From Branchiostoma lanceolatum (taxonomy: Eukaryota > Chordata > Leptocardii > Amphioxiformes > Branchiostomatidae), in assembly GCF_035083965.1 (NCBI RefSeq), contig NC_089726.1, forward strand, positions 17,613,501 through 17,677,500: a stretch of 64,000 nt of DNA, given 5' to 3'. A program made the translations under genes and the position numbers. Position 1 is the first letter of the stretch; every line of letters starts with the position of its first letter. The notes beneath the pieces were generated by a model. It was not told the DNA's origin. It did no database searches and worked only from the letters and a program-made list of their open reading frames with translations. This document shows positions 1 through 18,235 of this stretch, piece after piece.

Positions 1-327
1 ATGCTAGTTGCCCACTTTCTTTTTATTTTAGGATTTTTTTTTATGATGTAGACTTGGGAACTACCGGTTAGTGTTGTCAAGTTAACAAATTTGGTTGTGT
101 AATATTAGAATTTTCCAACTTCCTATCGATTTTACAAAATCTGATGTTGAGAGCCTGTAGACAATCAATTGCTTGCATGTGCACTAAATACTGTCAGTAA
201 AACTTACATAGGGGATGGCATGGAGTACTCAGTCTATAGAATGCTCCATTTGTAAAAAATATTAAAATGTGTAGTTAGGTTGTGTTGCCACGAATGCTTT
301 GGAATTATATGACACTTGTTGTTCCAG

Positions 328-3300
328 GTGCACCCTGGGAAGCCCGTAGTGTTGATGACGTGGGAGGGGCAGGACACCAGCCTTCCCACAATCCTCCTGA
401 ACTCCCACACCGATGTGGTACCTGTCTTCCCTGTAGGTATATAACACTACAATAGAACAACACTATCTGAATTAGAAAATTTATTATGGCTGATCATGGA
501 TCATAAGTACTCTCCAAGCAGAGGTTGGTGGGGCAGATTGGGACCATTTTATCATTAGCCCAGATTTTTCGCCCGCTACCCGCCCCAGTGGCGTTGATGG
601 GTGGGGTAGCGGACGAAAAAACGGGGCATATGATAAAACAGTCACAATCTGCCCCACAAACCTCTGCTTGGAGAATAGATCATAAGTTCTAACTTGTACA
701 TAGTTTTTGTACATCACCAGGGCTATCTCAAGGACCTGTCTGTCTGTCCTGAGACAGAAATTCGCTTGTTTGGACGGACAAAAATTTCACCCATCCTGTC
801 AAAAAATCTGAACTTTCTCACATGAAACTGATGGAAATGTATTTTCTTAAGCTGAAAATGACAGATTTAACAACAGAAATCAACAACATGCATAGATATC
901 CAAACTATGAATGAATGGGACGGAAAAAAACCTTTTATGCTAGAGACAGCCACCGTACATCACTGAAGCATTACAAGATTCAGTTAAATGATGGAATATT
1001 GGAAAATACGTTGACAGATACTGGGGAAAGCCGTGCCATTACATCATATCATCCTATGGTATTTACTGTAAATCTTTAAATGTTTGCAGTGGTTATATTT
1101 TCATGGTGACCTCTCCATCAGGAATTCATCACACTGCAAATGTGCCTTTCCATTCCCACCTCTACTGCAAAAATTAGGCCCCAACGATAATAAATGAATT
1201 TACAACTTATCTTTGTTCATGGATTAATATTCAAGTCTGTGCCTTCAGGAACACTGGCGTTGTGAACCTTTCTCTGCTGACAAGACGGAGAATGGAGACA
1301 TCTATGCAAGAGGGACTCAGGTGTGAATCTCGTACCTTAAACAAGTGCAGGTTCTCTTGGCCACATTGATTGTTCATAGGATGACTATAATAGAGCCTTT
1401 AACATTTAATTTTCCTTCACTAGTGAGCTTATTACATCTAATGATAAACTGCATCTAGCAAGTAAGCAAGCATCAGTGCAATACAGTTGAGCCTTGTTGC
1501 AATTTGTATCTTATTGATGTCATAACTTGAGCTGATGTGCAAATGTACATTGTATATAATGCAAGAGGCAATGCAGCACCAAGACTTACATGCATATGTA
1601 TGATGTAGACTTCACTTTGCATGAAATTGAACTTTCTAAGAGCACCAGCAAATTTTTATAAGGCCCACATTTGTCTCTGGTTTTCGATGTTAGATATGCC
1701 AGAGTACCCGGGTAAAGATCACAATCAGAATGCTAAGGATGTGTTAGGATGGTCTGATCTCCCACTGAGTTTCATGATTCAAGTAAATCCATTGATCTTT
1801 GTAGTGACATGAATTAAAATCAACAGACTTTGATCGGGATCTCTACCCGTAGAATCGCTGACTGTACTGGCAGAGATCCTCATCGCGGTATTTGTTGACA
1901 GAGACTCTCAATCTACCTCTCTACCTCTCTCAATCACTACCAGCAAAATCAGCAGTTCTGCCAGATTGTAATCTATACCCTGATATATGTATATACGTAA
2001 CGCTATATGATGTTCCAGTAATAAATTGTTGTTTCTCTTCTGTTGCAGGATATGAAATGTGTTACCATATGGTGAGTCTGATATCTCAACTATCTAAGTA
2101 CAATTACAATCAATCATATGCAAATGTTGCATGGTGTCATTTTTTTCTTTCCATCAATGATGATTTTATTTTCCTCAAGTACATGGTGTATAACTTCTTT
2201 GTTTATTATTCTAACCACACATGTCACTGGTAAAAAAATGTGTCCAATTTTCCATCAACTTTTTCCCATCTATCATGAACTGCTTCATATAATTAGGTAT
2301 CTGGAGGCCATCAGACGCCTGAAGGCAGAAGGGAAAAGATGCCAAAGGACAATCCACCTGTCGTTTGTGCCAGGTGAAAGTTTTGATTTTATCTTTTATT
2401 ATCAAATCAAACTTAAGGTATTTGTATGTGATGTCACAGATATCATATGCTGGTCGGTTGAACTTGGGTTATCAGTCGTAATTATAACACCTTTTGTTTA
2501 GAAAATATTATCTACTGTCTCTTTTTTGCCTCCTTAGCTTGTATAGAAGTTGTTTTTTTTTGGAGTGTTTGGCCATTTGTGTTCTTGTGTGTTTGTAGTT
2601 ATTTGAATACACTGTCAGTAGAATGGCAGGAAGTGAGTGGGAAGATGGTCTCAGACTTGCAGGAGTGACAGGAAGTAGAGTGCAGAGTTGGTAGTACTAC
2701 CGTTAGTTGTTAATCAGACTAACTCATATTTTATGGAGATGTGAGGTCTTTGAATTGTTAAAATGTTTCTACCATGTTGTTTCTTGATCATCAAATATGA
2801 TCTGCCCCTTATATCATTCTGGTTCAGTGCTTATAAGTGTTTTGTGTTCTATATTTTTCAGAAGAGGAAGTTGGCGGCAAACTTGGTATGATGAAGTTTA
2901 TCGAGCATCCAGAGTTTCAGGCTTTGAATGTGGCCTTTGCACTGGATGAAGGTACAGTTTATTTTATCAACAATTGAAAACTTGCTTGTGTTGTTAGTTA
3001 AAAGTTAAAATCCTCCCACACCATAAGATGTATAGGGCGGTGCCCATCTCCGTTTTATAGCCCTGGGGCCACACTGTGGTGCAATCACTGCAGCAGGGGG
3101 CTAGTCCACCGGCAGTGCGGTGTGTTTAACTTCCATACTGTTTCAGAAGTATGTATCATTTTTATAAAGTCTTTGGTATGACTCAATGCACCTCTTGTCC
3201 AGAGGTGTCCTACCTGGGGCTTGAACCCCAGTCCTTCTGGTCCAAGTAATTTGAACAAGATGTGGCTAGTAGCAGAGGCACAGAACACTACACCACAGGC

Positions 3301-6300
3301 TACTGTTATAATAATGAAATACTCCATTTGGACAGTTACTGTAAAGTCAGATGTCCCAGTGACCAAGATTCGCATGCACATATACGTGTAACAGCCAACA
3401 AGCCAATGGAGCTTGATATCATATTTTTTATGAAATGTACTTTTTGCTGCAGGTCTAGCCAACCCCTTGGATGAATACACTGTGTTCTATGGTGAACGGG
3501 CACCTTGGTGTAAGTGTACTGGGTTTTTTTACAGAAACAATGACAACATGGGGGGGGGGGGGTGTACAATGTACTAGTATAATACCTTATCTTTCCAATA
3601 CAGATTTAATGCTAAGGATTACACTTGCCTCTTTAATACTTCAGTTTTATGAATTATATTGTCTTTTTAGCCAAATCAACAGTAACCCAAGGATTGGCCA
3701 GAGCTAAATGAAAAGCTGTATATTGAAATATTACATTATCTATGTCCATTGTCACAAATTTTTATGGATCAATGATTATTATCTAATATGCAGAAAGTAT
3801 AGCACGTGCTTTAGTAATTTTAAAAGTATCAACCTCAGGCATCCTAAATCAAAATTAGCACTATCATCAATATCTACATTTTGTACATCAGTACAAACCT
3901 GACCCCAGTAGATGTGAACTTAAAAGAGCTCCTTCTACAGGGGTGCGAGTGAAGTGCACAGGGAACCCTGGACATGGATCACGCTTCATTGAGAACACTG
4001 CAGCTGAGAAGGTGGTAAGTTTCGGACTATTGTGACTCATCTAACAGGAACACAATGGTTATATAAGCATAGTGAGGTATGACTAGTTAATAAATGAAAA
4101 AGATACAAAGGTATTTTTTTTTAAATAGTTACTGTAATGTACTTTATCGTCATGGTAGCAAAACTTCACGGTGTAAGGAAAATTGACTTTTTCACTGAAC
4201 TTTAACTTCACAGTGGCGGCAAGTGATTTACAGAACGGATGTGTGAAGGTTCATAGATAATTGCAACAGTTTTTTTCACGGTGATGATAAGTTCACGGTA
4301 CAGAGGTGACCCTGAAAACAGTGAACAATTAAGTTAGAGGGAAAGAAACAAGAATTACAGTACTACTAAATCGTATCCTGCTGTTTTAAAATGAGGTACA
4401 TGTAATACCCATTTGGCTTTTTTGTCAGATTCTATGCTTCCTTTGTAGTGCAAAAAAAGGAACACATTATTTAGATACATGTACTTAAATCTTTAATAAT
4501 GGAAGATACTTAAGCAGTACTGCAGCTATGATGTCAAATTCAGATGATGATTTTGTATTTGTGATTGCAAATTTATCTTATTTATTAATGTCTCTCTCAA
4601 CAGCAAAAAGTCATCAACTCCTTCTTGTCCTTCCGTGCTGAAGAGAAAGCAAAGTGAGTCCCAGTCTGCCTTAACTAAACCTTACCATTGTGTCACACTT
4701 TCCCTTTATTTTTGTTTGTATTATTTATTTGTATTGTATACCCGGTAAACTGCCTCAAGGTGTAACAGTAACACACCAGGTTTGTACTGAAGAGTACAAG
4801 CTGCATATCCGGACAGATTTATTTGATCGATAAAGTGTGGTGGGTTCTTTTACGTGCTCAAGGTGTGGCTCCCCTCAAAAACGGGACCACCATTTAAGGT
4901 CCTATCCGAGTGATGTCCCTAACCAAAGCTAGGTACTCATTTTCACCTGAGTGAAGTGAGGAATGTCGTGTAAAGTGCCTTTCCCAAGGACACAACATCA
5001 ACGGGACAAATCAGGGAACCCCGGATTCGAACCCGGTACCTCTGGGTTGTGGGGCCAAACACCCTGCCACTACGATGCCACGCGGTATTCTGTCTATTGA
5101 AACAGTTTTAAACAAACTTTCCTTCTTGTGTTGTAAACAGACTACAGAAGTCAGGAGGCTGTCTGACCCTCGGTGATGTCACCACTGTCAACCTTACCAT
5201 GCTGGAGGTAAAGGGGAATGAAATTTGTTTATACAATCAGATCTGCTCTGTTTGATGATCTAAAAGCTTTATCTATTCAACAAAAAGGACAGCGACTTTC
5301 ATTTTAACATGGTCATGTTGGGTTCTAATACCAGCTCAGAAAAGGACAAGAGAAAGCCATGCCTTTAAGTATCAGACTTTTCAACCTAGGTTTGATGTGT
5401 TCAGAAATTTGTATTTTCCTAGAACAATCGTAGAGTGGAACTCGTTGCAACCAAGTACATGTACCGTGGAAGCATCCTCATTAGACAGCTTTAAACAATG
5501 CATGCAGTGTTAGATATGCGAACATTAGACGTGACAGGTCGTTCGGTGTAATATCACCAGCTACTGCTGCGCCGCGTGCCTGCGAAACTGGTGTGTTATG
5601 CCGAATGGCGGTTGTACTGGCTATATATATATAGATACAGATACAGATGTACTAATGATACCATGATGAACTTCAGGGAGGCGTTGCCTACAATGTGGTC
5701 CCTACAGAGATGTATGCAGGGTTTGACATCAGGATTGCTCCGACTGAGGACTTTGAGGTACGTTATTGAAAACTTAAAGTTGACCAGCTAATTTTTTGGT
5801 ATTCAAGTTTTTCGTTTCAAGGCAGCCTCATTTGAGGTGAAGCATGATTACTTTTTCAAGCAGCTAGTGGTAGTGCAATGCGGCTTTGCTATGGCTCACG
5901 TTTTTGGCCAAGCACACCGGGTCACCCCTACTCTCCTCGATAAGTGTGTTGGGTTCTTTTACATGCAGAGGTTTGACGCTTGAGGCTAATGCCTGACGCT
6001 CCCTCATACACGGAGCCGCCGGCTTTACGTCACCATTCGAAATGACAATCTTGCTTCTGCACATACTAAAGAATGATATACAGAACAATGCTGCATGAGC
6101 AACTTGTACTTGGAAAGCTGCTTAGAATTTGGAATCAGTAATATGTCAAATAGCCTTGATTATAGCTCTGTTACATGCTATGCCAAAGAAAGAAAGATAT
6201 GACATTTAAACAGATTTTGTTTGATAAACATGTATTTGGCAACATGATCTTCAATTAAAACTACTTTATGATGCATGTACATGTAGAAACAAGGTTCTTT

Positions 6301-8833
6301 AGCCTTAATACGAGGTTTGATCATTCCATTTGCAGGAATTTGAGAAGAAGATTCAGTCTTGGCTGGCTGCTGCTGGAGAAGGCATCACCTATGAGTTCAT
6401 CCAGGTACTGCAGCAACTTCATTTTTATTCCTGAGCTATTCAATACAAGGTAATCTAAAGGTAAAACAGTCATCCTCAATGGAGGTGAAGCATGATGCTT
6501 TTTTAAGTAGCTTGCCATAGTGCAATGCCGCTCCCGTTTTCATTCAAGCACACAGTGCCCCCCATTCAGGATGAGTGTGTTGGGTTCTTTTATGTGCAGA
6601 GGTTTGATGCCTGAGTCTATAGCCCCTGAAGTTTCCTCCTCATTGGGCATCTGACTTTATGTCCTCATCCAAAAAGACAAGTTTGTTACATTGACTCTTT
6701 TTTATTGGACAATTTGAGTTTTGGTCTTGTGAGAATAATTCTAACATGTAGCCAAATTCGTCCATAACACAGAAATTTGATGACCAGACATGCACGTCCA
6801 CCGACAAGGCTGACCCCTGGTGGAATGCCTTCAGCACAGCCTGTGAAAACATGTAAGTAACATACGTTTATGAAGGTTAGACATCCGGATATCCAGGTAT
6901 TACAATCTTTGAGTGCAATTCAAACTCTACAACTGGATAAGATTTGGAGATTGCTTCCGGACGTTTGAGTGACTCTTCTTCAGCGTCACTAGAAAGTAAG
7001 AAGAGTGAGGGTAAGGGGAAAACCCTGTATAGGTACCCGTACCCATATAGGTATACCGGTATACCCCATTTGGTGCCCCAACAAGCCAGGAAACACGGAA
7101 ACACGCTATAGCTATGACGACCGCCATATGGGGCACCCAGAACGGCTGTTTTTTATGGTCTCCACATTGATATAAGACACAAACAGTTGACTAAACTCGG
7201 TCAGAAAATAGCTGAACAATCATATTTTACGATCTTTTGATTTCTTTGAAGGACGGAGTTTTGGAACATACGGAATTTGCGTCATTCGTACATAGCGCCT
7301 GTCAGAACGTGCGAGCACCGATCTCGGAGACCTTTCAACTACCTTTCATAGCGTGTTTCCTGGCTTGCTGGGGCCCCAAATGGGGTATACCGGTATACCT
7401 ATACGGGTACCTACACGGGTACGGGTACCTATACAGGGTTTTTCCCTTATCCGAAGAGTGATGGATGTCACTCGAAATGTCCAGAAGTAATCTCGGAATC
7501 TCATCCAGTTGTTAGAGATTGAATTGTACTCAAATAATGCAAGTTACACACAATCACATTTTCTGTCAGGTTTTGCAAATTTGAATATCAAACTTTTCCT
7601 CTCACTGACTGTATATCTGTAAATCACTTTAATATAGCGGCAGGAAAATATAGCGGTTGGCGGAAAACGGAGTAGGTGACGGCACTTAATTTTAACGGTG
7701 GGAAGAACGTTCAACAAACATTACTGTCTCAGATATTAGTGATCAAATATTTGCGATAATGAAATTTTAGCTGTTGACTGGTGACAATTATATCAGCTAA
7801 AATTAAGTTACAGTTAACAAATCAAGAATTACAGTACATGTTGCCTCATTTGAAATGCTTGTTTGTCACTAACAGGGGAATGAAGTTGAAGCTTGAGATC
7901 TTCCCAGCAGCCACTGACAGTCGCCTTCTCAGGAAGGTTAGAACTACATGCATTTACAACACACTTTGTAATTCTATTCTTGTACTTAACATATGTTCAA
8001 AGATTATGAATCAGAGAATTTTTGTTAACTATCTTTACATGCAGTGATTATGTAAATCACCACTTAAGCTATCTTCATACCAAAAATCATGACAATCCAT
8101 CAACGCCTTCTTGAGTTATTCTTTAAAAGTTGGAAACAAAATTAGCTTCTGCAGTTGCAAAAATAGGTGCTAGGGGGCCATTCTCACCCTGACGCCTTTA
8201 GGTCAACGGTCTGTAAGTTGGCCCAAATCTACATAACTTAATAATAATATTCTCCCTCCCAATAGCTATCTACCACTAAAGAGACCGTAGCATGTTCAGA
8301 AGACGAGACATAAAGTTCTGCTGCAGTACCAATACTGTACCACAGAAAGCCGCAAGGGGGCCCAAAATCTAATCATTAGGTCTCACAAAGACCTACCTAC
8401 ACCTACCAAATATGAAGACAATCCGTCCAGTTATTCTTGATTTCTTGACTGTTCTGTTCCTGTGGACTGAAATTTCTGTGGACACATTCCTGTACAATTC
8501 CTGGAATTCTTGCAGACTGGACACAATACTATACCATTAGGATCGCCCCTGGTGTGTCGCCAAAAAATTCTACAGGGTGGTCATGATCAACGTTTTATTT
8601 TGTCCAAAACAATATTGCATATTTTTTCAATATTGTATGCTCTAAATAAATGTCATTCTTGTGTGATATTCTCTGTGCAGATCGGCCTTCCTGCTATCGG
8701 ATTCTCCCCCATGAACTTGACCCCCATCCTGCTGCACGACCACAACGAGTTTCTGAATGAGGACATCTTCCTGAAAGGCATCGGCATCTACTGTAACATC
8801 ATCCCAACTCTGGCCAACGTCAAGATCTCTTAA
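328..8833 (+). CDS. ACY1: Aminoacylase-1 (N-acyl-L-amino-acid amidohydrolase), 5'-partial, 14 exons
   Basis: Cytosolic zinc enzyme of the M20 metallopeptidase family that frees amino acids from N-acylated amino acids. Coding exons with consistent phases: 328-432, 1249-1320, 2049-2071, 2297-2373, 2862-2951, 3453-3509, 3941-4014, 4604-4653, 5141-5207, 5677-5757, 6336-6404, 6773-6852, 7876-7936, 8681-8833 (TAA). They give 352 residues; the human protein has 408, so about 53 N-terminal residues lie upstream of the window. Family landmarks are all visible: NSHTDVVPV (zinc His/Asp), RGTQDMK (bridging Asp), EEEVGG (catalytic Glu pair), FALDEG (zinc Glu), the GHGSRF substrate loop, and LLHDHNE (last zinc His). 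The 23-bp third exon is a microexon. Introns carry several SINEs and foldback elements, but no exon is broken, so the gene looks functional. The first donor is taken as GTAGGT at 433, because the alternative GT at 437 shifts the frame. Confidence 0.95.
499..687. mobile_element. MITE with ~33-bp TIR and 10-bp target duplication (Mutator-like)
   Basis: A 169-bp element (509-677) with terminal inverted repeats around CTCCAAGCAGAGG that run about 33 bp. It is flanked by a perfect 10-bp direct repeat GATCATAAGT (499-508 and 678-687). Long TIRs with a 9-10-bp duplication suggest a non-autonomous Mutator-like element. It lies in the ACY1 intron after the first visible exon. Confidence 0.7.
710..963. 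mobile_element. hAT-type MITE, CAGGGCTGTCTC family, copy 1
   Basis: Element 718-955 begins CAGGGCTATCTC and ends GAGACAGCC(A)CCG. It is flanked by a perfect 8-bp duplication TACATCAC (710-717 and 956-963), the hAT signature. The interior matches the second copy at 38819-39039 (GGACGGA blocks, A-rich GACGGAAAAAAA near the right end). It has no coding capacity. Confidence 0.8.
2995..3245 (-). repeat. tRNA-derived SINE, copy 1
   Basis: On the - strand a tRNA-like head with a GGTTCAAGCCC B box precedes a body shared with 61725-61985 (TCATACCAAAGACT, the AAACACACC stretch, GGAGATGGGCACC). It lies in an ACY1 intron. Confidence 0.6.
4130..4362. repeat. Possible MITE with TACTGTAAT ends
   Basis: The interval is bounded by TACTGTAAT and ATTACAGTA and contains short repeated TTCACGGT blocks. 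The ends resemble those of the elements at 7614-7836 and 50754-50955, but the interior is divergent and no target duplication is clear. Confidence 0.35.
4735..5093 (-). repeat. tRNA-derived SINE (CTTGGGAAAGGCAC family)
   Basis: Read on the - strand it starts near 5093 with an A-box-like TAGTGGCAGGGTG, then a near-perfect B box GGGTTCGAATCC. The body contains CTTGGGAAAGGCACTTTACA, also seen on the + strand at 37265-37480. It lies in an ACY1 intron. Confidence 0.7.
5365..5513 (+). mobile_element. 3' end of a non-LTR retrotransposon (LINE) reverse-transcriptase ORF
   Basis: The + strand frame reads [20 protein letters not shown], then [10 protein letters not shown] and a stop near 5513. This is the standard C-terminal tail of CR1/L2/jockey-like LINE polyproteins (FFPRTIxxWNxLP...SLDSFK). 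A TATATAGATACAGATACAGATG tract follows, probably the 3' simple-repeat tail. It is 5'-truncated and lies in an ACY1 intron. Confidence 0.65.
5825..6095 (-). repeat. Interspersed repeat (GTGTTGGGTTCTTTTA family), copy 1
   Basis: Shares the ordered blocks GGTGAAGCATGAT, CCAAGCACACCGGGTCACCCC, GTGTTGGGTTCTTTTACATG, GCAGAGGTTTGACGC and CACCATTCGAAATGACAA with 6482-6690 and 34425-34730. The 34-kb copy keeps a tRNA-like head on the - strand, so this is probably a SINE body. It lies in an ACY1 intron. Confidence 0.55.
6482..6690 (-). repeat. Interspersed repeat (GTGTTGGGTTCTTTTA family), copy 2
   Basis: Diverged relative of 5825-6095 with GGTGAAGCATGATGC, GTGTTGGGTTCTTTTATG, GCAGAGGTTTGATGCCTGAG in the same order. 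It lies in an ACY1 intron, only ~400 bp from copy 1. Confidence 0.5.
6903..7540. repeat. Large foldback (inverted-repeat) element
   Basis: Arms of roughly 200 bp face each other across a ~230-bp centre. The left arm reads CTCTACAACTGGAT then ATACCGGTATACCCCATTTGG then CAAGCCAGGAAACACG; the right arm repeats these blocks in reverse complement. The inner arms hold GGTACCCGTACC-type strings. It lies in the 1-kb ACY1 intron before 7876. No coding capacity was seen. Confidence 0.7.
7614..7836. repeat. MITE-like repeat with CTGTAAATC/GAATTACAG ends, copy 1
   Basis: Shares TTTTAACGGTGGGAA, ATATTTGC.ATAATGAAATTTTAGC and GTTAACAAAT..AGAATTACAGTA with 50754-50955. The ends form a short inverted repeat. 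It lies in an ACY1 intron. Confidence 0.55.
8080..8625. repeat. Dispersed repeat (CTGCTGCAGTACC family)
   Basis: Contains GGTGCTAGGGGGCC, AAGTTCTGCTGCAGTACC, CAAATATGAAGACAATCCGTCCAG and TTCCTGTACAATTCCTGGAATTCTTGCAGACTG segments. These recur at 23895-24000 (the last segment) and 40685-41045 (the first three). It fills the last ACY1 intron. Confidence 0.5.
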
Positions 8834-9029
8834 TTCAATTAAATTGCTGTCTGTTCTGCTGCATGAAATACGTCTCAAAGTTCACTACTTATATGATTGT
8901 AATTGATTTCAGTATCATTGGTTATTGATGGCAATGAAGGTATTTCAATGGCTATAATTTCAACAACAAAAAGCAATACCTATATTGATATTGCTGCTGC
9001 AAGAAGAGCAAATATATAGAAAATAATTG

Positions 9030-9302
9030 AATAAAGTTTTTGAAAATTCATAATCATTTTCATGACTAAGGTATACTTGAATGGTTTGTTAAGTTTAAGG
9101 ATAAAGAGTATTTTAATGCTCAACAATTGTATGAGATACAATGTATGGCAATTAATTCTACCTCTAAAAACAGCCTCATCTACATTTCCAATGGCTAAAT
9201 GTGTATCCAGTGAATTTGTATGGAATGTTGACACTGACAGGTGCCTGTTATACCCCACTGTATAAACAGTGTCAGGATCATGCTTTTTGTGAGTCTAATA
9301 AA
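9030..9302 (+). terminator. ACY1 poly(A) signals
   Basis: Two AATAAA hexamers follow the ACY1 stop codon, at 9030-9035 and 9297-9302, giving 3' UTRs of roughly 220 or 490 bases. Which one is used cannot be told from sequence. Confidence 0.5.
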
Positions 9303-9766
9303 AGTATGCTTATGATAGTCATCGGTGTTTGTTTTTTTCATTTTAGACTGACACATTACAAAAGTCACTACTAGTATATCCATATAGCCCTAGTTGTTGT
9401 ACCATACAATCCTACATTTTCACCATTTCCAAGAAGCGAAAAGAAGCCAGACTTATACTTGGTAGACTACGATACTCGTGCCAACATGTATGTGACCTGT
9501 ATTAGCCTAGTTGGGCAAAAATGCAAATATACAGATGTATGTGTTATACCTTCCCTTATTTTGTACTGCCATGTTTCACCTGTGTGTGTAGACAAATGGA
9601 ATGACCAGATCATAAACTCACATGTATATACACAAATGTTTATTCCCATTCTTTACATTGGAAAGATTTCTCTAGTAGCCATTGTTTTTTCTGTTATTTC
9701 AGGCGACACCAATTTAATACGCCAAAAAAGCAATTACTCAAACAACTGGATATGATTTTGGAAACG

Positions 9767-9808
9767 GTCAGACGTTTCAAGTAGCATCCACTACTTTTCG
9801 TCAGTGAC
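9767..9808 (-). ncRNA. Hammerhead ribozyme (minimal stem III, Penelope-associated)
   Basis: Read on the - strand: stem I strand GTCA, core CTGACGA, stem II AAGTAG/CTACTT with loop TGGATG, core GAAACGTC, stem I strand TGAC. All invariant hammerhead core positions (CUGANGA, GAAA, GUC) are present. Stem III is only the AC/GU of GAAACGTC and leaves no loop; variants of this kind in Penelope-like elements are reported to cleave as dimers, where the ACGU palindromes pair. It lies about 170 bp downstream of the endonuclease stop on the same strand, as expected for the element's long terminal region. Confidence 0.8.
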
Positions 9809-9975
9809 TGTGAGCAAGATCAGTTGAACAGCAGGTTTATAACCACGAACTATGAATTGATATGCAAATAAGGGGAAGACAAATTTTTAGATAGTCCAAT
9901 AGAAAGCAAATTAGACAACTCAAGACAAGGTTGAAGTAAAAGGGGACAATAGCTCCTATTGTTTTAATATAGGAG

Positions 9976-10415
9976 CTAAAGCTGGTTTGCCCCCAGGGCT
10001 ATGTCCCAAGTGCCAGACAGTTCCACCCTTAGCCCTCCTTTCCTGTTGAGGGTTGGACTGTATATCCTCTCATATGTTGCCTCCCTTACTCCACGTTCAA
10101 ACCAGCGGGGTTCGCGGTCAAGGATATCAGTGGATTCGAGATTGAACGAGTGCCCCTGGTTGTGTTTTAGGTGGTGGAAAATGGCCGAGGAGTAGCGGTT
10201 AGCGCAATGTTCTTTGTACCTTTCATTAAGTGATCGGCTGGTCTCTCCGATATAAGTGTTGTTGCAGTTGGGTTCTTCACATTTGAGTCTGTAGATGACA
10301 TCGGCCTTGCTGCCTTTGCGGGGTCGGTCTTTAGGATGTACCAGTCTTTGTCTGAGAGTTGATTGAGGTTTGAAGTTGGTGGCAATGTTGAAGTTTTGGA
10401 AGATCCGTCAGAGTT
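9976..10415 (-). pseudogene. GIY-YIG endonuclease C-terminus of a Penelope-like element
   Basis: The - strand frame starting at the inverted junction reads FKPQSTLRQRLVHPKDRP, then ADVIYRLKCEEPNCNN, then TYIGETSRSLNERYKEHC, then FHHLKHNQGHSFN, and ends at TAG 9976-9978. This is the GIY-YIG nuclease of Penelope-like elements (here VIYRLKC...TYIGE, with a CxxxxCN zinc-like insertion and catalytic-type R/H/E residues). The reverse transcriptase upstream is missing, so the fragment cannot move alone. Confidence 0.75.
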
Positions 10416-11050
10416 TTTCGGACACTCCTTGTACAAACTCCGACGGATCTTCCAAAACTTCAACATTGCCACCAACTTCAAACCTCAATCAACTCTCAGA
10501 CAAAGACTGGTACATCCTAAAATTGGAGCGACAGGGCGAAAAAAAATAATGAAAATTTTTTTGCAGAGGATCATTCAAATTTCAGCTTTGTATGGTTCAT
10601 TTTATGCAATGCACCCCTTTATTTGATTTATAACTATAATTTCAGTAACAAAATTACCTTTTGCCATGTAATATATGGGTTGATATTGAGAAATAGTTTT
10701 AATAAATGAAGAATTATAACTTATGATCAATATGACCAAACTTTTTAGGTATGTGCAGGCCTTAATGATCTATTTTGGTGGCTATTGAGTTTTACAACTG
10801 AACAAATAGTAAAATTCAGAGTTAAAATTTGTGAATGAGAATAGTGACCCATTTTTTTTCTTTAAATGGGAAAAACAGCACAGGCTATTCCGAGAAGCAA
10901 CAAATTAAATTGGCGTGGCCCCATGTTAACAAAAATATGATTGCAGCAAACTTTAAGACCACTGCATCACAATAAGGTTATATAAATAAGTGGTATTATA
11001 TAACTACCATATTTGATTAGCTGTCAGAGAAAGAAACATGTGTCAGAGAT

Positions 11051-17511
<6,461 letters not shown>

Positions 17512-18192
17512 CTTGGATGTTGAATATTGCGCAAAAAAGTCACGTGAGGCATGATGGGTAGATTTAAAGGTTGGTCACCTTGGCAAAACTTCAAGCAGAT
17601 GTTGGGTGGGAGATTGTGACGTTATCTGACAACCGAGTTTAACTGACAACCAGGATTCTCTATGTTTAACTGACAACCAGGATTCTCTATATAGTGGCTC
17701 CAGAGTCCAACACTTAGGCCCAATTTACACTTGTTCAATGAAACTATAGTACTACACATGGTAGCTAGTCTACTACTGTTAACTACTGTAGTAGACTTCA
17801 GATTCGCGTCCACTTTACACTCAACGACAGGAAGCCTGGAGGGACACCCCACTGTTCCTGATTGTCACCAAACTGTATAATTGCAGTGATTGTTGAAAGA
17901 GGGTTCTATCCTCCAATGCCAGCTTGGCGGAGCTAAGGGCCTAAGGCAACAGATCTTGATATCCTTAATGCAACAGGTGATCAACCTCGCAATCTACTTT
18001 GAACTTTAATGACAGTCAGCTGGGCAGTCTCTCAGAGAGTTCGTCTTTCTAAATTAAAACGCCATCATTGTTAAATAACAATACAATATTACACAAGACT
18101 GTTAAAATGAACATGACAACATGACAGACATAAACAGGTAGTCTCAAGAGTTTTGCGAGTATTGGATGTACTTGAAATGAAAAAAAAATCAA

Positions 18193-18235
<43 letters not shown>

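Larger units (their letters stand above)
9700..10540 (-). mobile_element. Penelope-like retroelement, 5'-truncated, with inverted junction
   Basis: On the - strand it carries the end of a Penelope-like polyprotein (endonuclease at 9976-10415), then noncoding tail, then a hammerhead ribozyme at 9767-9808, as in the pLTR region of these elements. At 10310-10530 about 90 bases are duplicated in inverted orientation around a short centre near 10420, so both sides read the same coding segment. Rearranged 5' truncation of this kind is common in Penelope-like elements. It lies between the convergent ACY1 and METTL1 genes. Confidence 0.75.

Noticed and set aside
4735..5093. tRNA gene suggested by a good B box
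   Set aside because: No full cloverleaf; the body is a dispersed SINE. The same applies to 34425-34730, 37265-37480 and 61725-61985.
10167..10481. 104-residue frame on the - strand
   Set aside because: It is a shifted frame crossing the inverted junction; the GIY-YIG frame next to it is the meaningful one.
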